Notes: generated by a model not told the origin, from the sequence alone. 37,224 bases of DNA from Scatomorpha sp036653715 (GCA_036653715.1 JAVVTL010000004.1:1-37224), one strand, 5' to 3'; positions 15,269 to 24,305 are shown, counted from the stretch's first letter. Translations and numbers: made by a program.

Positions 15269-15745
15269 ATGAAAAAATGGCAATTCATAACCCTTCTGAT
15301 TGTCGTCGCGGCTCTGTCGGCAGGCGTCGGAGCCTACGCCGCAACCAATTACGGCACCCAGTCCGACCCGCTCGTCACCGTGAGCTACCTCACGGATACG
15401 CTCGGCCCCTCCATAAGAAGCGACTTTGACGGGCAGCTTGCCGGTGCCATGGAGCGCCTTGAAAGCTCCTTCGAGGCGGATATTGCCGGTGCCACCGGCA
15501 CCTTCAAGGTCGTCACCCTCGCCTCAGGCAACACCCTCACGGGAAGCGCGGGCTGCGAGATACTCTACCGCTCCGGCAGTGCTGCCGCAGTCGGCACCTT
15601 GGTGGATGTCTCCGCGGGCAGCGCGCTGAACGCAGGCTCGGCGCTCACGGCAAACCACCTCTACATGACCTCCGCATCGGGCGACGGCGTGAAGGCCTCG
15701 GGCGCTGTGACGCTCCTTGTGCGCGGCACCTATAAAACTGCCTGA
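15269..15745 (+). CDS. Exported protein of unknown function
   Basis: 158 residues from ATG at 15269, eight bases after GGAGG. The N-terminus KKWQFITLLIVVAALSAG is a signal peptide with likely cleavage after AYA (before ATNYG); there is no lipobox. The mature protein begins with SDPLVTVSYLTD and is rich in Ser, Ala, Gly and Thr, with a C-terminal half of short hydrophobic/Gly repeats (GTLVDVSAGSAL, GSALTANHLYMTS), suggesting a beta-structured surface domain. I do not recognise a named family. A clear terminator follows, so it ends the alr-mazF run or is a single gene. Confidence 0.75.
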   Translation: MKKWQFITLLIVVAALSAGVGAYAATNYGTQSDPLVTVSYLTDTLGPSIRSDFDGQLAGAMERLESSFEADIAGATGTFKVVTLASGNTLTGSAGCEILYRSGSAAAVGTLVDVSAGSALNAGSALTANHLYMTSASGDGVKASGAVTLLVRGTYKTA

Positions 15746-15760
15746 ATGTCATATGTGCGC

Positions 15761-15799
15761 AATCCCGCTCATACTTATCGTATGGGCGGGATTTTTGTT
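15761..15799 (+). terminator. Intrinsic terminator
   Basis: AATCCCGCTCATAC and GTATGGGCGGGATT form a long, nearly perfect stem across TTATC, followed by TTTGTTTTT. Confidence 0.9.
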
Positions 15800-15815
15800 T
15801 TTGGGAGGGCTTATT

Positions 15816-16316
15816 ATGGAATACCCGATAATCGCGGACGGCGCGCGCGTGGGGACGCTGAAGGTTGAAAAAAACGGGCTGCTGACGGTGTTTGAGGCGG
15901 CGGCAATGGATGTGGGGGAGCTTATGCGCCTGTCCGTTTTCGGCGGCGGGGCGGAGGGCTACCTCGGCGTGATGCAGCCGGAAAAGGGCGCATTGGCGCT
16001 TCGGAAAAAATTGAGCCGCGCGGCTATGTCGGACTTTCCGAGCGAGATAGAATACGCCGCGCCGACGGGGGAGCGGCAGACGGCGCTGCCGAGCGAGCCG
16101 AGCGCGCAGAGCCCGGAGGCGCCGGAGGAGCGCACCGCGCCGTCGGACGAGCTTTGCGACGTGCTCTGGTTTTCCGCGCCGGACGGGACGCTCTCGACCT
16201 TTGACGGCAGGCGCGTGCTCGTGGCTCTGCCTGCGGACGACCCGCGACTTCCGCAGGGGACGGAGGGCGTGCTCAGGCGAATAAACGGCGGGCTGTACGT
16301 TGTGTTTCCGAGGTAA
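15816..16316 (+). CDS. Cytoplasmic protein of unknown function
   Basis: 166 residues from ATG at 15816, preceded by GGGAGGGC; the frame is open further upstream only through the terminator of the previous gene. No signal peptide or membrane segment. A first compact domain of about 70 residues (VGTLKVEKNGLLTVFEA, RLSVFGGGAEGYLGVMQP) is followed by an acidic Pro/Ala/Glu linker (about 80-110) and a second beta-rich stretch ending GGLYVVFPR. I cannot assign a family. It lies 44 bp upstream of pdp and may be transcribed with it. Confidence 0.7.
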   Translation: MEYPIIADGARVGTLKVEKNGLLTVFEAAAMDVGELMRLSVFGGGAEGYLGVMQPEKGALALRKKLSRAAMSDFPSEIEYAAPTGERQTALPSEPSAQSPEAPEERTAPSDELCDVLWFSAPDGTLSTFDGRRVLVALPADDPRLPQGTEGVLRRINGGLYVVFPR

Positions 16317-16360
16317 AATGTGATACAATAATCGCATCTTAGCCAAGGAGATGCAGGCAT

Positions 16361-17653
16361 ATGCAAATGACGGAGCTTATAGCGAAAAAGCGTGACGGCG
16401 GCGCTTTGACAGCCGAGGAAACAGAATACATGATAGGCGCTTATACCGCCGACAAAATACCGGATTATCAGATGTCCGCCATGCTGATGGCGATAGTCCT
16501 GCGCGGCATGGACAGGCGCGAGACGCTTGACCTCACAATGTCGATGATGCGCTCGGGCGACACGCTCGACCTCTCCTCCGTCCGAGGCGTGAAGGCGGAC
16601 AAGCACAGCACGGGCGGCGTGGGTGACAAGACCTCGCTCGCGCTCCTGCCCATGGTGGCGGCACAGGGAGTCAAAATGGCAAAGATGTCCGGGCGCGGGC
16701 TGGGCCACACCGGCGGCACCATAGACAAGCTTGAGAGCTTCCCCGGCTTTTCCTCCGCGCTGACGCTCGAGCGTTTTCTCGGAAACCTGAACTCCGTCGG
16801 CATGGCGATAGCGGGGCAGACAGCCGACCTCGACCCGGCGGACAAAAAGCTCTATGCCCTGCGGGACGTGACTGGCACGGTGCAGTCAATACCGCTCATA
16901 GTCAGCAGCATCATGTCCAAGAAGCTGGCGGCGGGCGCGGAGGTCATCGTCCTTGACGTGAAGTGCGGCAGCGGCGCCTTCATGAAAACCGAGCGCGACG
17001 CACGCGAGCTGGCAAGTGAGATGGTGGAAATAGGCAAGCTTGCCGGGCGCAAAACCGTGGCCTGCATAAGCGATATGGACGAGCCTCTTGGCAGCGCAGT
17101 CGGCAACGCGCTCGAGGTGCGGGAGGCAGTTTCGCTCCTGAAGGGCGAGTTTGGCGGGAATCTGCTCGAGCTTTGCCTGACGCTCGGCTCCTGCATCCTC
17201 ACCGCGAGCGGTGTTGCGCGGGACGACGCCGAGGCTCGCGCCGCGCTGAAAAGCGGCATAAGCGACGGCTCGGCGCTCAAAAAATTCAACGAATTTATTG
17301 CCGCTCAGGGTGGAACGGCGGACATATCGCTCCTGCCCACGGCTCCCGTTCGCCTTGAGGTGCCATCCGAATCGGAGGGCTATGTAAGCCGCATAGCCGC
17401 GGACGAGGTGGGGCTTATCTGTATGCGCTTGGGCGGCGGCAGGGTGACAAAGGAGAGCAAAATCGACCTCTCCGTGGGCGTGGTGCTCCACAAAAAGGTC
17501 GGCGATTGCGTCAAAATCGGCGAGAGCCTTGCAACAATCCACGCCGCCGACGACAGCGGCGCCGCCGAAGCGGCAAGGTCCCTGCGCGCCTGCTACTCAA
17601 TCTCCCACCAAAAGCCCGAAAAGCGGGACTTCATAAAGACGATAATAAGATAA
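16361..17653 (+). CDS. pdp: Pyrimidine-nucleoside phosphorylase
   Basis: 430 residues. It splits uridine, thymidine or deoxyuridine with phosphate, giving the free base and (deoxy)ribose-1-phosphate. Family motifs are DKHSTGGVGDKTSL (phosphate-binding loop), MSGRGLGHTGGTIDKLES, KKLAAGAEVIVLDVKCGSGAFMK in pieces, and a C-terminal swivelling domain near GLICMRLGGGR. The length fits Firmicutes Pdp/DeoA. The start is ATG after AAGGAGATGC. No deoC, cdd or transporter gene adjoins it here. Confidence 0.95.
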   Translation: MQMTELIAKKRDGGALTAEETEYMIGAYTADKIPDYQMSAMLMAIVLRGMDRRETLDLTMSMMRSGDTLDLSSVRGVKADKHSTGGVGDKTSLALLPMVAAQGVKMAKMSGRGLGHTGGTIDKLESFPGFSSALTLERFLGNLNSVGMAIAGQTADLDPADKKLYALRDVTGTVQSIPLIVSSIMSKKLAAGAEVIVLDVKCGSGAFMKTERDARELASEMVEIGKLAGRKTVACISDMDEPLGSAVGNALEVREAVSLLKGEFGGNLLELCLTLGSCILTASGVARDDAEARAALKSGISDGSALKKFNEFIAAQGGTADISLLPTAPVRLEVPSESEGYVSRIAADEVGLICMRLGGGRVTKESKIDLSVGVVLHKKVGDCVKIGESLATIHAADDSGAAEAARSLRACYSISHQKPEKRDFIKTIIR

Positions 17654-17654
17654 A

Positions 17655-17690
17655 AAACAGTGCCGCGGTTTTTCCGCGGCACTGTTTCAG
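17655..17690. terminator. Terminator between convergent genes
   Basis: AAACAGTGCCGCGG and CCGCGGCACTGTTT form a perfect 14-bp stem over TTTTT. It lies just after pdp and just beyond the stop of the convergent DUF4358-like gene, so it can serve both strands. Confidence 0.9.
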
Positions 17691-17700
17691 TCTGAAATTG

Positions 17701-18177
17701 TTAACCCTTGAAGCAGTTTTCAAAGGAGGTGCCGACGGCGGCTTTCGCGTCTTCGGAGAGGATGGCGTACATGACGTAGCTGCCCTGCGTCCAGACCTTC
17801 GCGGACTCGAGCTTGGGCAATTCCTCGGGCATATACCCGGTTATCCAAGTGTCCTGCCGCATTTTTATGTAGGTCTCCACTGCGGACTTGATGAGCTTGA
17901 CCTGCGCCTCGTCCTTGCCCCTGAACACACCGTATTCGTCGATGTTTTTGGAGAAGGCGTTTATTCTGACGGCGAAGTCGCCGTAGTCGGTGACCTCAAG
18001 CTTGAGCATGCCCTTGACATAGCTCGCATCGACGGCGGCCATTTCGCCTTCCTCGCCGGCGGCCTTGTCCACGGCGGCGAGCAGGTCTGCCATCTCGGGG
18101 TCAACGGGGGCCTTGCCGCAGGCGCAGAGCGAGAAAACGCAGACAAGGCAGAGAGTAAAAGCAATTATTTTTTTCAT
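17701..18177 (-). CDS. DUF4358-like lipoprotein
   Basis: 158 residues from ATG at 18177, after AAGGAGCTGC; an upstream in-frame ATG at 18201 lies within the previous gene. The signal peptide ends with lipobox LCAC. The mature domain has the pattern of DUF4358 proteins, with conserved-looking DYGDFAVRIN, DEYGVFRGKD and QGSYVMYAILSEDA. The function of the family is unknown; members often sit near SGNH hydrolases or MBOAT acyltransferases. It follows the SGNH gene by 10 bp, so the two are cotranscribed and probably act together at the cell surface. The DUF assignment is from memory of the pattern and is moderate. Confidence 0.75.
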   Translation of the reverse strand: MKKIIAFTLCLVCVFSLCACGKAPVDPEMADLLAAVDKAAGEEGEMAAVDASYVKGMLKLEVTDYGDFAVRINAFSKNIDEYGVFRGKDEAQVKLIKSAVETYIKMRQDTWITGYMPEELPKLESAKVWTQGSYVMYAILSEDAKAAVGTSFENCFKG

Positions 18178-18187
18178 GTGCAGCTCC

Positions 18188-19042
18188 TTATTGATAGGCA
18201 TGTGTGCGGAGATATTCCAGCACCTTCATGTAGCCGGTGGCGTTCAGGTGGATGCCGTCTCCGTTGCCGTAGTCTTCGACGAGACTGCCGTCCGCTGCGG
18301 TTAAGACGGGCGCGCTGTTTGTGAACTTAACGCCGGTGGCCTCCGCAATCTTGCGTATCCAGCCGTTGGCGGCGGTTATATTCGTGTTGTTGATGTATTC
18401 GATGTTCTCGTAGTCGTTTTCCACGGGATAGATGGAGTTGAGGATTATTTTCGTGTCGGGGCTTGCCTCCTGAACACTCTTGACGAGCTTTGTGTACTCG
18501 TCGGTGAAATAAGTCTCGTCCATAAAGGAGACGCCGTTTACACCGAGGGTTATGACGAGGTACTCGGGCAGCTTGCGCTTGACGGCCTCGACAATGGTGA
18601 TTTCATCCTTCGTCTCGGGGTAGACGATGGTGGCAAAGCTCTGATTGGAGAGGGTGAGCGTGCCGCTCGCGGGAGTCCAAACCTGAGTTGTGTCCTCGCG
18701 TCCGCTCAGAACACCGTAGGCCGCGAGGCCGTGGGTGGTGCTGTCGCCAAGGAAGGTGAGCTTGTCGATGTATTCCTGACCCGCGTCAGCCGTCTCGCCA
18801 AGCTCATAGGCGGAGGCGGCGGGAGGGGCGGAGGGCGGCACGGACGCGGGAGGCGTTGCCGCAGGGTCGGGGGCGGGCGTGGCGCTTTCCGTCACGGCGG
18901 GCTGGGTGGGGCTTGGGCTTGCCTTTGCCTCGCCGCCCTTGGAGCAGGAGGAAAAGAGAAGCGCAAAGAGCACTAAGAGCAGGCAGGCGACTATTGCCAC
19001 CGACCAGAAAATATACATGGTTCCGCTTTTGTTTTTGTTCAT
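18188..19042 (-). CDS. Surface SGNH/GDSL-family hydrolase
   Basis: 284 residues. An N-terminal membrane segment (about 8-31) ends in SSCSK, so it is either membrane-anchored or a lipoprotein. A Pro/Ala/Ser/Thr-rich linker (about 35-80) leads to the SGNH domain: block I FLGDSTTHG (catalytic Ser), block III LGVNG (Asn of the oxyanion hole) and block V GDGIHLNATGY (Asp and His). Such enzymes remove or transfer acyl groups on polysaccharides or peptidoglycan. The substrate is not visible from sequence. The start is ATG after CGAGG; it is the first gene of a pair with the DUF4358-like lipoprotein. Confidence 0.88.
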   Translation of the reverse strand: MNKNKSGTMYIFWSVAIVACLLLVLFALLFSSCSKGGEAKASPSPTQPAVTESATPAPDPAATPPASVPPSAPPAASAYELGETADAGQEYIDKLTFLGDSTTHGLAAYGVLSGREDTTQVWTPASGTLTLSNQSFATIVYPETKDEITIVEAVKRKLPEYLVITLGVNGVSFMDETYFTDEYTKLVKSVQEASPDTKIILNSIYPVENDYENIEYINNTNITAANGWIRKIAEATGVKFTNSAPVLTAADGSLVEDYGNGDGIHLNATGYMKVLEYLRTHAYQ

Positions 19043-19070
19043 TTCATACCTCGGTTAAGGGGGGATTAAA

Positions 19071-19103
19071 CACGGGCTGTCACACAAGATGCGACAGCCC
19101 GTG
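19071..19103 (-). terminator. Terminator of the EF-G-like gene
   Basis: A perfect 11-bp stem (CACGGGCTGTC and GACAGCCCGTG) with an 11-base loop, followed on the minus strand by TTTAAT. The short T-run makes it moderate. Confidence 0.7.
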
Positions 19104-19122
19104 CGGCGATTTTTGGGGTGCT

Positions 19123-21153
19123 TTATTCGGTTTCGAGCTGAGCCTTGTAGTCCTCGATAATCTTCTGCTGGACAGCGGCGGGGGCGTCGTTGTAGCGCAG
19201 GAATTCGAGGGTGAAGTAGCCGCGGCCCTGCGTGATGGAGCGCAGGTCGATGGAATAGGTGCCCATTTCCGCCATGGGAACCTCCGCCTCGACGGTCTGC
19301 ATGCCGTTCTCCGCGCTCATGCCGAGGACTGTGCCGCGGCGCTTGGAGGAGATATCGGACATGATGTCGCCCATGTTGGCGTCGGGGATGGAGACTCTGA
19401 GGAGGCCTATCGGCTCCATGATGACGGGGGAGGCGTTGACAAGCTCTTTATAGGCAAGACCGGCGGCGGTTTTGAAGGCCATTTCGGAGGAGTCAACCGG
19501 GTGATAGGAGCCGTCGTAGAGGGTGGCCTTGAGGTAGACCATGGGGTAGCCGGCGACGACGCCGCGACCGACACAGTCACGCAGACCTTTTTCAACGGCG
19601 GGGAAGAAGTTTTTGGGGACGCTGCCGCCGAAAACGTTCTCGGCGAAGACCATTTCCTCCTGCTCCTCCTGCGGCTCGAATTCAATCCAAACGTCGCCGA
19701 ACTGACCGTGACCGCCGGACTGCTTTTTGTGGCGGCCGTGAGCCTTGATGGGCTTGCGGATTTTCTCGCGGTAGGGGACGCGGGCGGGGGAAAGCTCGAC
19801 CTCAACGCCGAATTTGTTTTTGAGCTTGGAGCAGAGGACGTCGAGGTGGATGTCGCCGGCACCGGAGACGACCATTTGCTTCGTCTCGCCGTTGTTGACG
19901 ATGGTGAAGGTGCGGTCTTCCTCGCTCAGGCGGGTGAGGCCCTGGGCGATTTTGTCCTCTTGACCCTTGGTCTTGGGGTAGATTGCCATGGAGTAGCAGG
20001 GGGGCGCAAACACGATGCCGGGGAGCGCCTCGACGTTTTTGGAGTCGCAGAGGGTGTCGCCGGTTTTGGTGTCCGTGAGCTTTGCGACGGCGCCGATGTC
20101 GCCGCAGCCAATCTCTTGGACTTCAAGGTTTTTCTTGCCCTGCATGAAGTATATGTGACCGAATTTCTCCAAAGCGCCGCTTCTTGCGTTTGCAAGGGTC
20201 ATGTCGGGCGTGACCTTGCCGGAGACGACCTTAAACATGGAGAATTTGCCGAACTGGTCGGAGATGGTCTTGTAGACGATTATGCGGGTGGGGCCCTCGG
20301 AGTTAACGGGTGCGCCGCCCTCAAGAGGTGCGGGGAAGAAATTCTTGACGGCGTCAAGCAGAACCTCGGTGCCGAGGCCCGTGAAAGCGCTGCCGCAGAA
20401 GACGGGGCAGATTTCGCAGTCGGCAATGCCGGTGGCGAGAGCGCTGTAGATTTCCTCCGGGGAAAGCTCCATGGTGTCGAGGTATTTCTCCATGAGAGCC
20501 TCGTCGGTGCCGGCGGCGTTCTCGGCGATGGCGGAGTAGAGGTCGTCGATTTTGCCGGACATATCGCCGGGGACGGGAATCTCGACCTGCTTGCCGCCGT
20601 CCATTTTGTAGGCCTTGCGGGCGACTATATCAACAATTCCGATGACTTTTTCGCCATTAATGATGGGGGCGGTCATGGGGCTGAGGGTGGGGCCGAACTT
20701 GGCGCGCAGACCCTCGAAGGTCTTGTAGAAGTCGGCATGCTCCTCGTCCGTCTTGGAGATGTATATTGCCCGGGGCTTCTTGGCGTCCGAGAGGTATTTC
20801 CAGCCCTTTTCCGCGCCGACTGTAATGCCGTCCTTGGCGGAGACGCAGATGATGCCGGCGTCAACAACACGGAGAGCCTGAGCAACCTCGCCTGCAAAGT
20901 CGAAGTAGCCCGGGGTGTCGATGATGTTGATCTTGGTTTTTTTGTACTCGGTGTAGAGAGTACTGGCAGAGATGCTGATCTGGCGGCGGGTTTCCTCGGA
21001 ATCGTAGTCGGAGACGGTGTTTCCGTCCGACACCCGGCCCTGTCTGTCGACTGCGCCGGTGAGGAACAGGATGTTCTCAGCCAGACTGGTCTTGCCGTTT
21101 CCGCCATGGCCCAAAAGGGCGATGTTGCGGATGTCCTTGGTAGCGTAGCTCAT
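19123..21153 (-). CDS. EF-G-like translational GTPase
   Basis: 676 residues, slightly shorter than canonical EF-G (about 690-700). The P-loop is GHGGNGKTS (15-23), switch I region RRQISIS, G3 DTPG (79-82), and the G4 motif is SKTD (133-136) rather than NKxD. Domains II to V follow, with typical GRGVVAGYPMV (domain IV) and a C-terminal EF-G fold (PDANMGDIMSDISSKRRG, QGRGYFTLEF). This is the divergent EF-G paralogue (often labelled FusA2 or EF-G-like) present beside the normal fusA in many Clostridia; its role in translocation, recycling or stress is unclear. It has its own promoter; the ATG follows AAGGAGAGGA. Confidence 0.9.
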   Translation of the reverse strand: MSYATKDIRNIALLGHGGNGKTSLAENILFLTGAVDRQGRVSDGNTVSDYDSEETRRQISISASTLYTEYKKTKINIIDTPGYFDFAGEVAQALRVVDAGIICVSAKDGITVGAEKGWKYLSDAKKPRAIYISKTDEEHADFYKTFEGLRAKFGPTLSPMTAPIINGEKVIGIVDIVARKAYKMDGGKQVEIPVPGDMSGKIDDLYSAIAENAAGTDEALMEKYLDTMELSPEEIYSALATGIADCEICPVFCGSAFTGLGTEVLLDAVKNFFPAPLEGGAPVNSEGPTRIIVYKTISDQFGKFSMFKVVSGKVTPDMTLANARSGALEKFGHIYFMQGKKNLEVQEIGCGDIGAVAKLTDTKTGDTLCDSKNVEALPGIVFAPPCYSMAIYPKTKGQEDKIAQGLTRLSEEDRTFTIVNNGETKQMVVSGAGDIHLDVLCSKLKNKFGVEVELSPARVPYREKIRKPIKAHGRHKKQSGGHGQFGDVWIEFEPQEEQEEMVFAENVFGGSVPKNFFPAVEKGLRDCVGRGVVAGYPMVYLKATLYDGSYHPVDSSEMAFKTAAGLAYKELVNASPVIMEPIGLLRVSIPDANMGDIMSDISSKRRGTVLGMSAENGMQTVEAEVPMAEMGTYSIDLRSITQGRGYFTLEFLRYNDAPAAVQQKIIEDYKAQLETE

Positions 21154-21222
21154 GTGATGGTCCTCTCCTTAATATGCTGAAATAGTAATACTTATAAACG
21201 CAAGCACTCACTTAATTATGCA

Positions 21223-21251
21223 AGTATACAATAATATGGAGTACTTGGCAA
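21223..21251 (-). promoter_or_regulatory. Promoter of the EF-G-like gene
   Basis: Minus strand TTGCCA (21251-21246), 17-bp spacer, TATACT (21228-21223). The predicted start is about 65 bases before the ATG at 21153. Confidence 0.65.
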
Positions 21252-21258
21252 TAACAAT

Positions 21259-23474
21259 TTACCGCCCCAGGCCAAATGCAAGGATGATGGTGGGCACTAA
21301 CCACAGAAACATATAGGTCATAAGATTCGACACGGTTGCGGAGTCCAGCGAGCCGGAGAGGCAGAGCGTGAACATGAGCGTCATGCCGATGATGGTGCAG
21401 AGCACCGAAAGAACCGTCGCGAGGGTGGCGGCTATGTAGAGCTTCCTGCCGCGGTCGGATACCTCGACCAAGGGGCCGAGGCCCTCGCGGGAGATTATGG
21501 CGGAAATAAGGCTTGTCGGCGAGGGCTCTGCGGAGGAAATCTCGTATCTCCTCGCAAAGGTGGGGAAATCAAAGCCGTCCGTCGGCATGCGGAACTTCTG
21601 ACGTATCATGAGCGGGGTGATGTTGAAGTCGCGCATGGCGAAAATCGGTTCCCTGCGCGTGTGCAAAAGGCTTGCCAAAGCATCCTGCACGGAGGTGACG
21701 GGGACGTATTTCACGGTGAAGACGCCCGTGAGCACGCCGCTGATGGAGACGAAAACGGAGCTTTTGGCGGCGAGCTTCTGCGGGAGCTTGATGCTCATGA
21801 GATGCATGAAGCCGGCGTTGCCGCAGAGCACCTCCTCGCCGTTTATGAGGGCTGTGAGTCCGCCGCCCTCGTGGCAGCAAAAATCCTCAACCCGCTGCAT
21901 GGAACAGTTGTTGCGGCGCATAAGCTCTGTAAAGACCGGGGCGAGGCCGCTGCCGGAGGCGCAGATGACGCTGCCGACGGAGGAGATGACTTTTTCCGGC
22001 CAGGAGCCGTCAAGTATGCGGATGGATTCGAGGGAGAGCGTGCCGGCGGGGAAAATGTCCCTGTCGGTGACGATGATGTGGCGGCTCTTGCCGATGTCGC
22101 GCAGTCCCGCCCAGCCGGCTATCGCCGCGCCGGACTGAAAGATGCGGCGGGTGATGATGGAATACGGCAGGGGGAAGGCGAGAAAAGCGGCAAAGGGTGC
22201 CATTGCCGCCGTCATTGCGGCAAGAATGCGGAAAAAGCTTTTCCATTCGCCGGAGACGGCGGTGGCGATGAGCGCAAGCAGGAGCGCCGCGCCGAGCAGG
22301 AAGGGCGCCATGACGCCGTAGACGGTCTCGGCGCAGTCGGGTTCCTCGCAGCGGTGAAGATAGCCCTCGGTGCCGCGCTTGGATTTGAGAAGGGTGATTC
22401 CGTCCTCGGCGACGTTGGCCTCGGCGGTGACGGCATAGGGGTCGCGGCTGAGCGCCAGCGCCCGCAGGGAGAGCCTGTTGGCTCGGCAGGTCTGGAGCGA
22501 GCCGCCGATGGCAAAGGACATGGATATTGCGGCAACGGCGCAGAAGGGAAGCCCCTCCACGGCGTCGCGCAGAGCAAAGGTCACGACGGCATCCAGCGCG
22601 GAGACGATGCAGGCGACGGAGACGAGTGACCACATCGACGGCGTGCCGCGAACGAGCGACATGATGCCGGCGGTGAAGACATCCAAACCGAGCATTACGA
22701 CAGTAAGCTCGAGTATAAGGCAAACGAGCGCGGCTGCGGCGGGGCTTGAGCCGAGCAGACCGGCGGCGGGCAGGCCGAAGGAAATCCACGCGAGTATGAT
22801 GCAGAGCAGCACGGAGAGGCGCATACGCAGGCGCAGAGATTTGGCGTTGCCCGCGTAATATTTTGAGGCGTCCTCGGCGGAAAGCTCGGGGCCGAGGTCT
22901 TCCTCGTCCTCGCCGGATACGGCGGAGCCGCCGACGCTGCGTTCCTGCTTTCGGATGGCAAAAATCGCCATGACGGATACAAGCGGAGTCAGGAGCCGTT
23001 CCTTGAAGCTGCGGTTATCCTCGCTGTCCGTCCGGCGGCGGGGGGCTTCGTCGCCGTCGTCCTCCTCCGGGGAAATGGGGGCGCGGACGGNNNNNNNNNN
23101 NNNNNNNNNNNNNNNNNNNNNNNNNNNNNNNNNNNNNNNNNNNNNNNNNNNNNNNNNNNNNNNNNNNNNNNNNNNNNNNNNNNNNNNNNNGCGGATTCAT
23201 CGGAGGGCTTTTGCTCGGGTTCTTCCTCAAAATCGTCCTCATCGGCGTATTCGGGCGCGTCAAGCGAGCTGATGGCGGCGCTCTCAATGCCGTCACCCTC
23301 CTCGCGCATGCGGATGGGGAGGGAAGGCTCCGCCGCCGCCCTTGCGGGCGCGGAGGGGGCAGTGCCGTCATCGGAGTACTCCGCGAGTATGGACTCGAGG
23401 GCGTATTCCTCGTCGTCCGGTATCCGCGCTGAGGCGATGTCGTCTATTGAAATGTCACTTCCGAGCAAATCCAT
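21259..23474 (-). CDS. Degenerate P-type-ATPase-like membrane protein (interrupted by assembly gap)
   Basis: Starts at ATG 23474 (MDLLGSDISIDDIAS), 17 bp after rlmB, with an acidic low-complexity cytoplasmic part entering the N gap. After the gap the frame is open from the gap edge through SFKERLLTPLVSVM to the stop at 21259; the two sides differ in frame only because the 100-N gap is a placeholder. Four membrane segments, a short soluble loop and two more segments follow, then a region aligned by eye with P1B ATPases: APFAAFLAFPLP in place of the CPC helix, TDRDIFPAGTL (22068-22036) in place of DKTGTLT, an N-domain-like CHEGGGLTALINGEEVLCGN, and MRDFNITP in place of the TGDN box. The GDGxND hinge is missing. 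The catalytic Asp motif is lost, so it is probably a pseudoenzyme; its role is unknown. Confidence 0.75.
23091..23190. other. Assembly gap (100 N)
   Basis: A run of exactly 100 N, the conventional placeholder for a gap of unknown length. It falls inside the P-type-ATPase-like gene; the reading frames on both sides would join if the true length differs by the right remainder. Confidence 0.99.
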
Positions 23475-23491
23475 AACCCTGTTCTGTCCTT

Positions 23492-24238
23492 TTAGTTTTC
23501 TCTGTGTCGAACGACCTCGTACATCATGACGGCAGCAGCCGCAGAGGCGTTCAGGGAGGATATTTTCCCCTTGAGGGGTATACTGACAAGGAAATCGCAT
23601 TTTTCCGTCAGCAGTCTGCCAAGCCCCTCGCCCTCGGAGCCTATGACGAGGCAGACGGGGCCGGAAAAGTCGGTTTTCCAGAGCGGGGATGCGCCCTCGG
23701 CGGCCGCGCCGTATATCCAAAGGCCCTTTTCCTTCAGCTCCTCGACGGCGGAGACAAGGTTTGTGACCTTGGAAACCGCCATGTGCTCGACGGCACCGGC
23801 GCTGGTCTTGCCGACGATGGCTGTCATGCCGGCACTGCGGCGCTTGGGGATGATAACGCCGTGCACTCCCGCGCATTCCGCGCTTCTGATGATGGCGCCG
23901 AGGTTGTGCGGGTCGGCTATCTCGTCGCAGACGATGACAAAGGGCGGCTCGCCGCGCTGGGCGGCGACCTCGAGTATGTCGTCTATGGAGCAATATTCGC
24001 GCACGGCGCAGACGGCGATGACGCCCTGATGCGAGTGCGTGACGCTCATGGCGTCAAGCTTGCGGCGGTCGCATTCCGTGACGGGGATGCCCGCCTCGCG
24101 CGCTTTCCCGGTGATGTGTCCGAGCGCCCTGTCGGTTTCGCCCTTGGCGATAAATATTTTGTCGATTGTTCTTCCTGCCCGAAGCGCCTCGATAACGGCG
24201 TTGCGGCCTTCAATCAGGTCATTTCTTTCTTCGTCCAT
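23492..24238 (-). CDS. rlmB: 23S rRNA (guanosine-2'-O-)-methyltransferase RlmB-like, TrmH family
   Basis: 248 residues from ATG at 24238 (MDEERNDLIEGRNAVIEALRAG); the open frame extends upstream without family similarity. An N-terminal substrate-binding domain (about 1-80) is followed by the SPOUT methyltransferase knot with motif 1 CDEIADPHNLGAIIRSAECAG, motif 2 CLVIGSEGEGLGRLL and motif 3 IPLKGKISSLNASAAAAVMMYE, which bind S-adenosylmethionine. It most likely methylates the ribose of G2251 in 23S rRNA. In many Clostridia it sits beside cysS and Mini-III genes; here cysS is 15 kb away. It heads an operon with the membrane protein downstream. Confidence 0.92.
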   Translation of the reverse strand: MDEERNDLIEGRNAVIEALRAGRTIDKIFIAKGETDRALGHITGKAREAGIPVTECDRRKLDAMSVTHSHQGVIAVCAVREYCSIDDILEVAAQRGEPPFVIVCDEIADPHNLGAIIRSAECAGVHGVIIPKRRSAGMTAIVGKTSAGAVEHMAVSKVTNLVSAVEELKEKGLWIYGAAAEGASPLWKTDFSGPVCLVIGSEGEGLGRLLTEKCDFLVSIPLKGKISSLNASAAAAVMMYEVVRHREN

Positions 24239-24305
24239 ATAATCCTCGCAAATCTTTTTCGATATATTATGAGAGAACAGTCTCGGACATAATAATACGC
24301 CTATC

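Noticed and set aside
18856..21180. 774-codon open frame on the plus strand
   Set aside because: Antisense shadow of the EF-G-like gene; low-complexity Gly/Ala/Asp composition and no family motif, while the minus strand has all GTPase motifs.
21259..22971. A separate 570-residue gene starting at ATG 22971
   Set aside because: The same frame is open and protein-like upstream to the gap edge and that ATG lies within a hydrophobic stretch without a ribosome site, so it is an internal Met.
22989..23993. Continuous minus-strand frame reading across the N run
   Set aside because: It joins two frames only because the placeholder is 100 bases long. The real gene begins at 23474 and continues in another frame after the gap; the part before 23474 is a shadow of rlmB.
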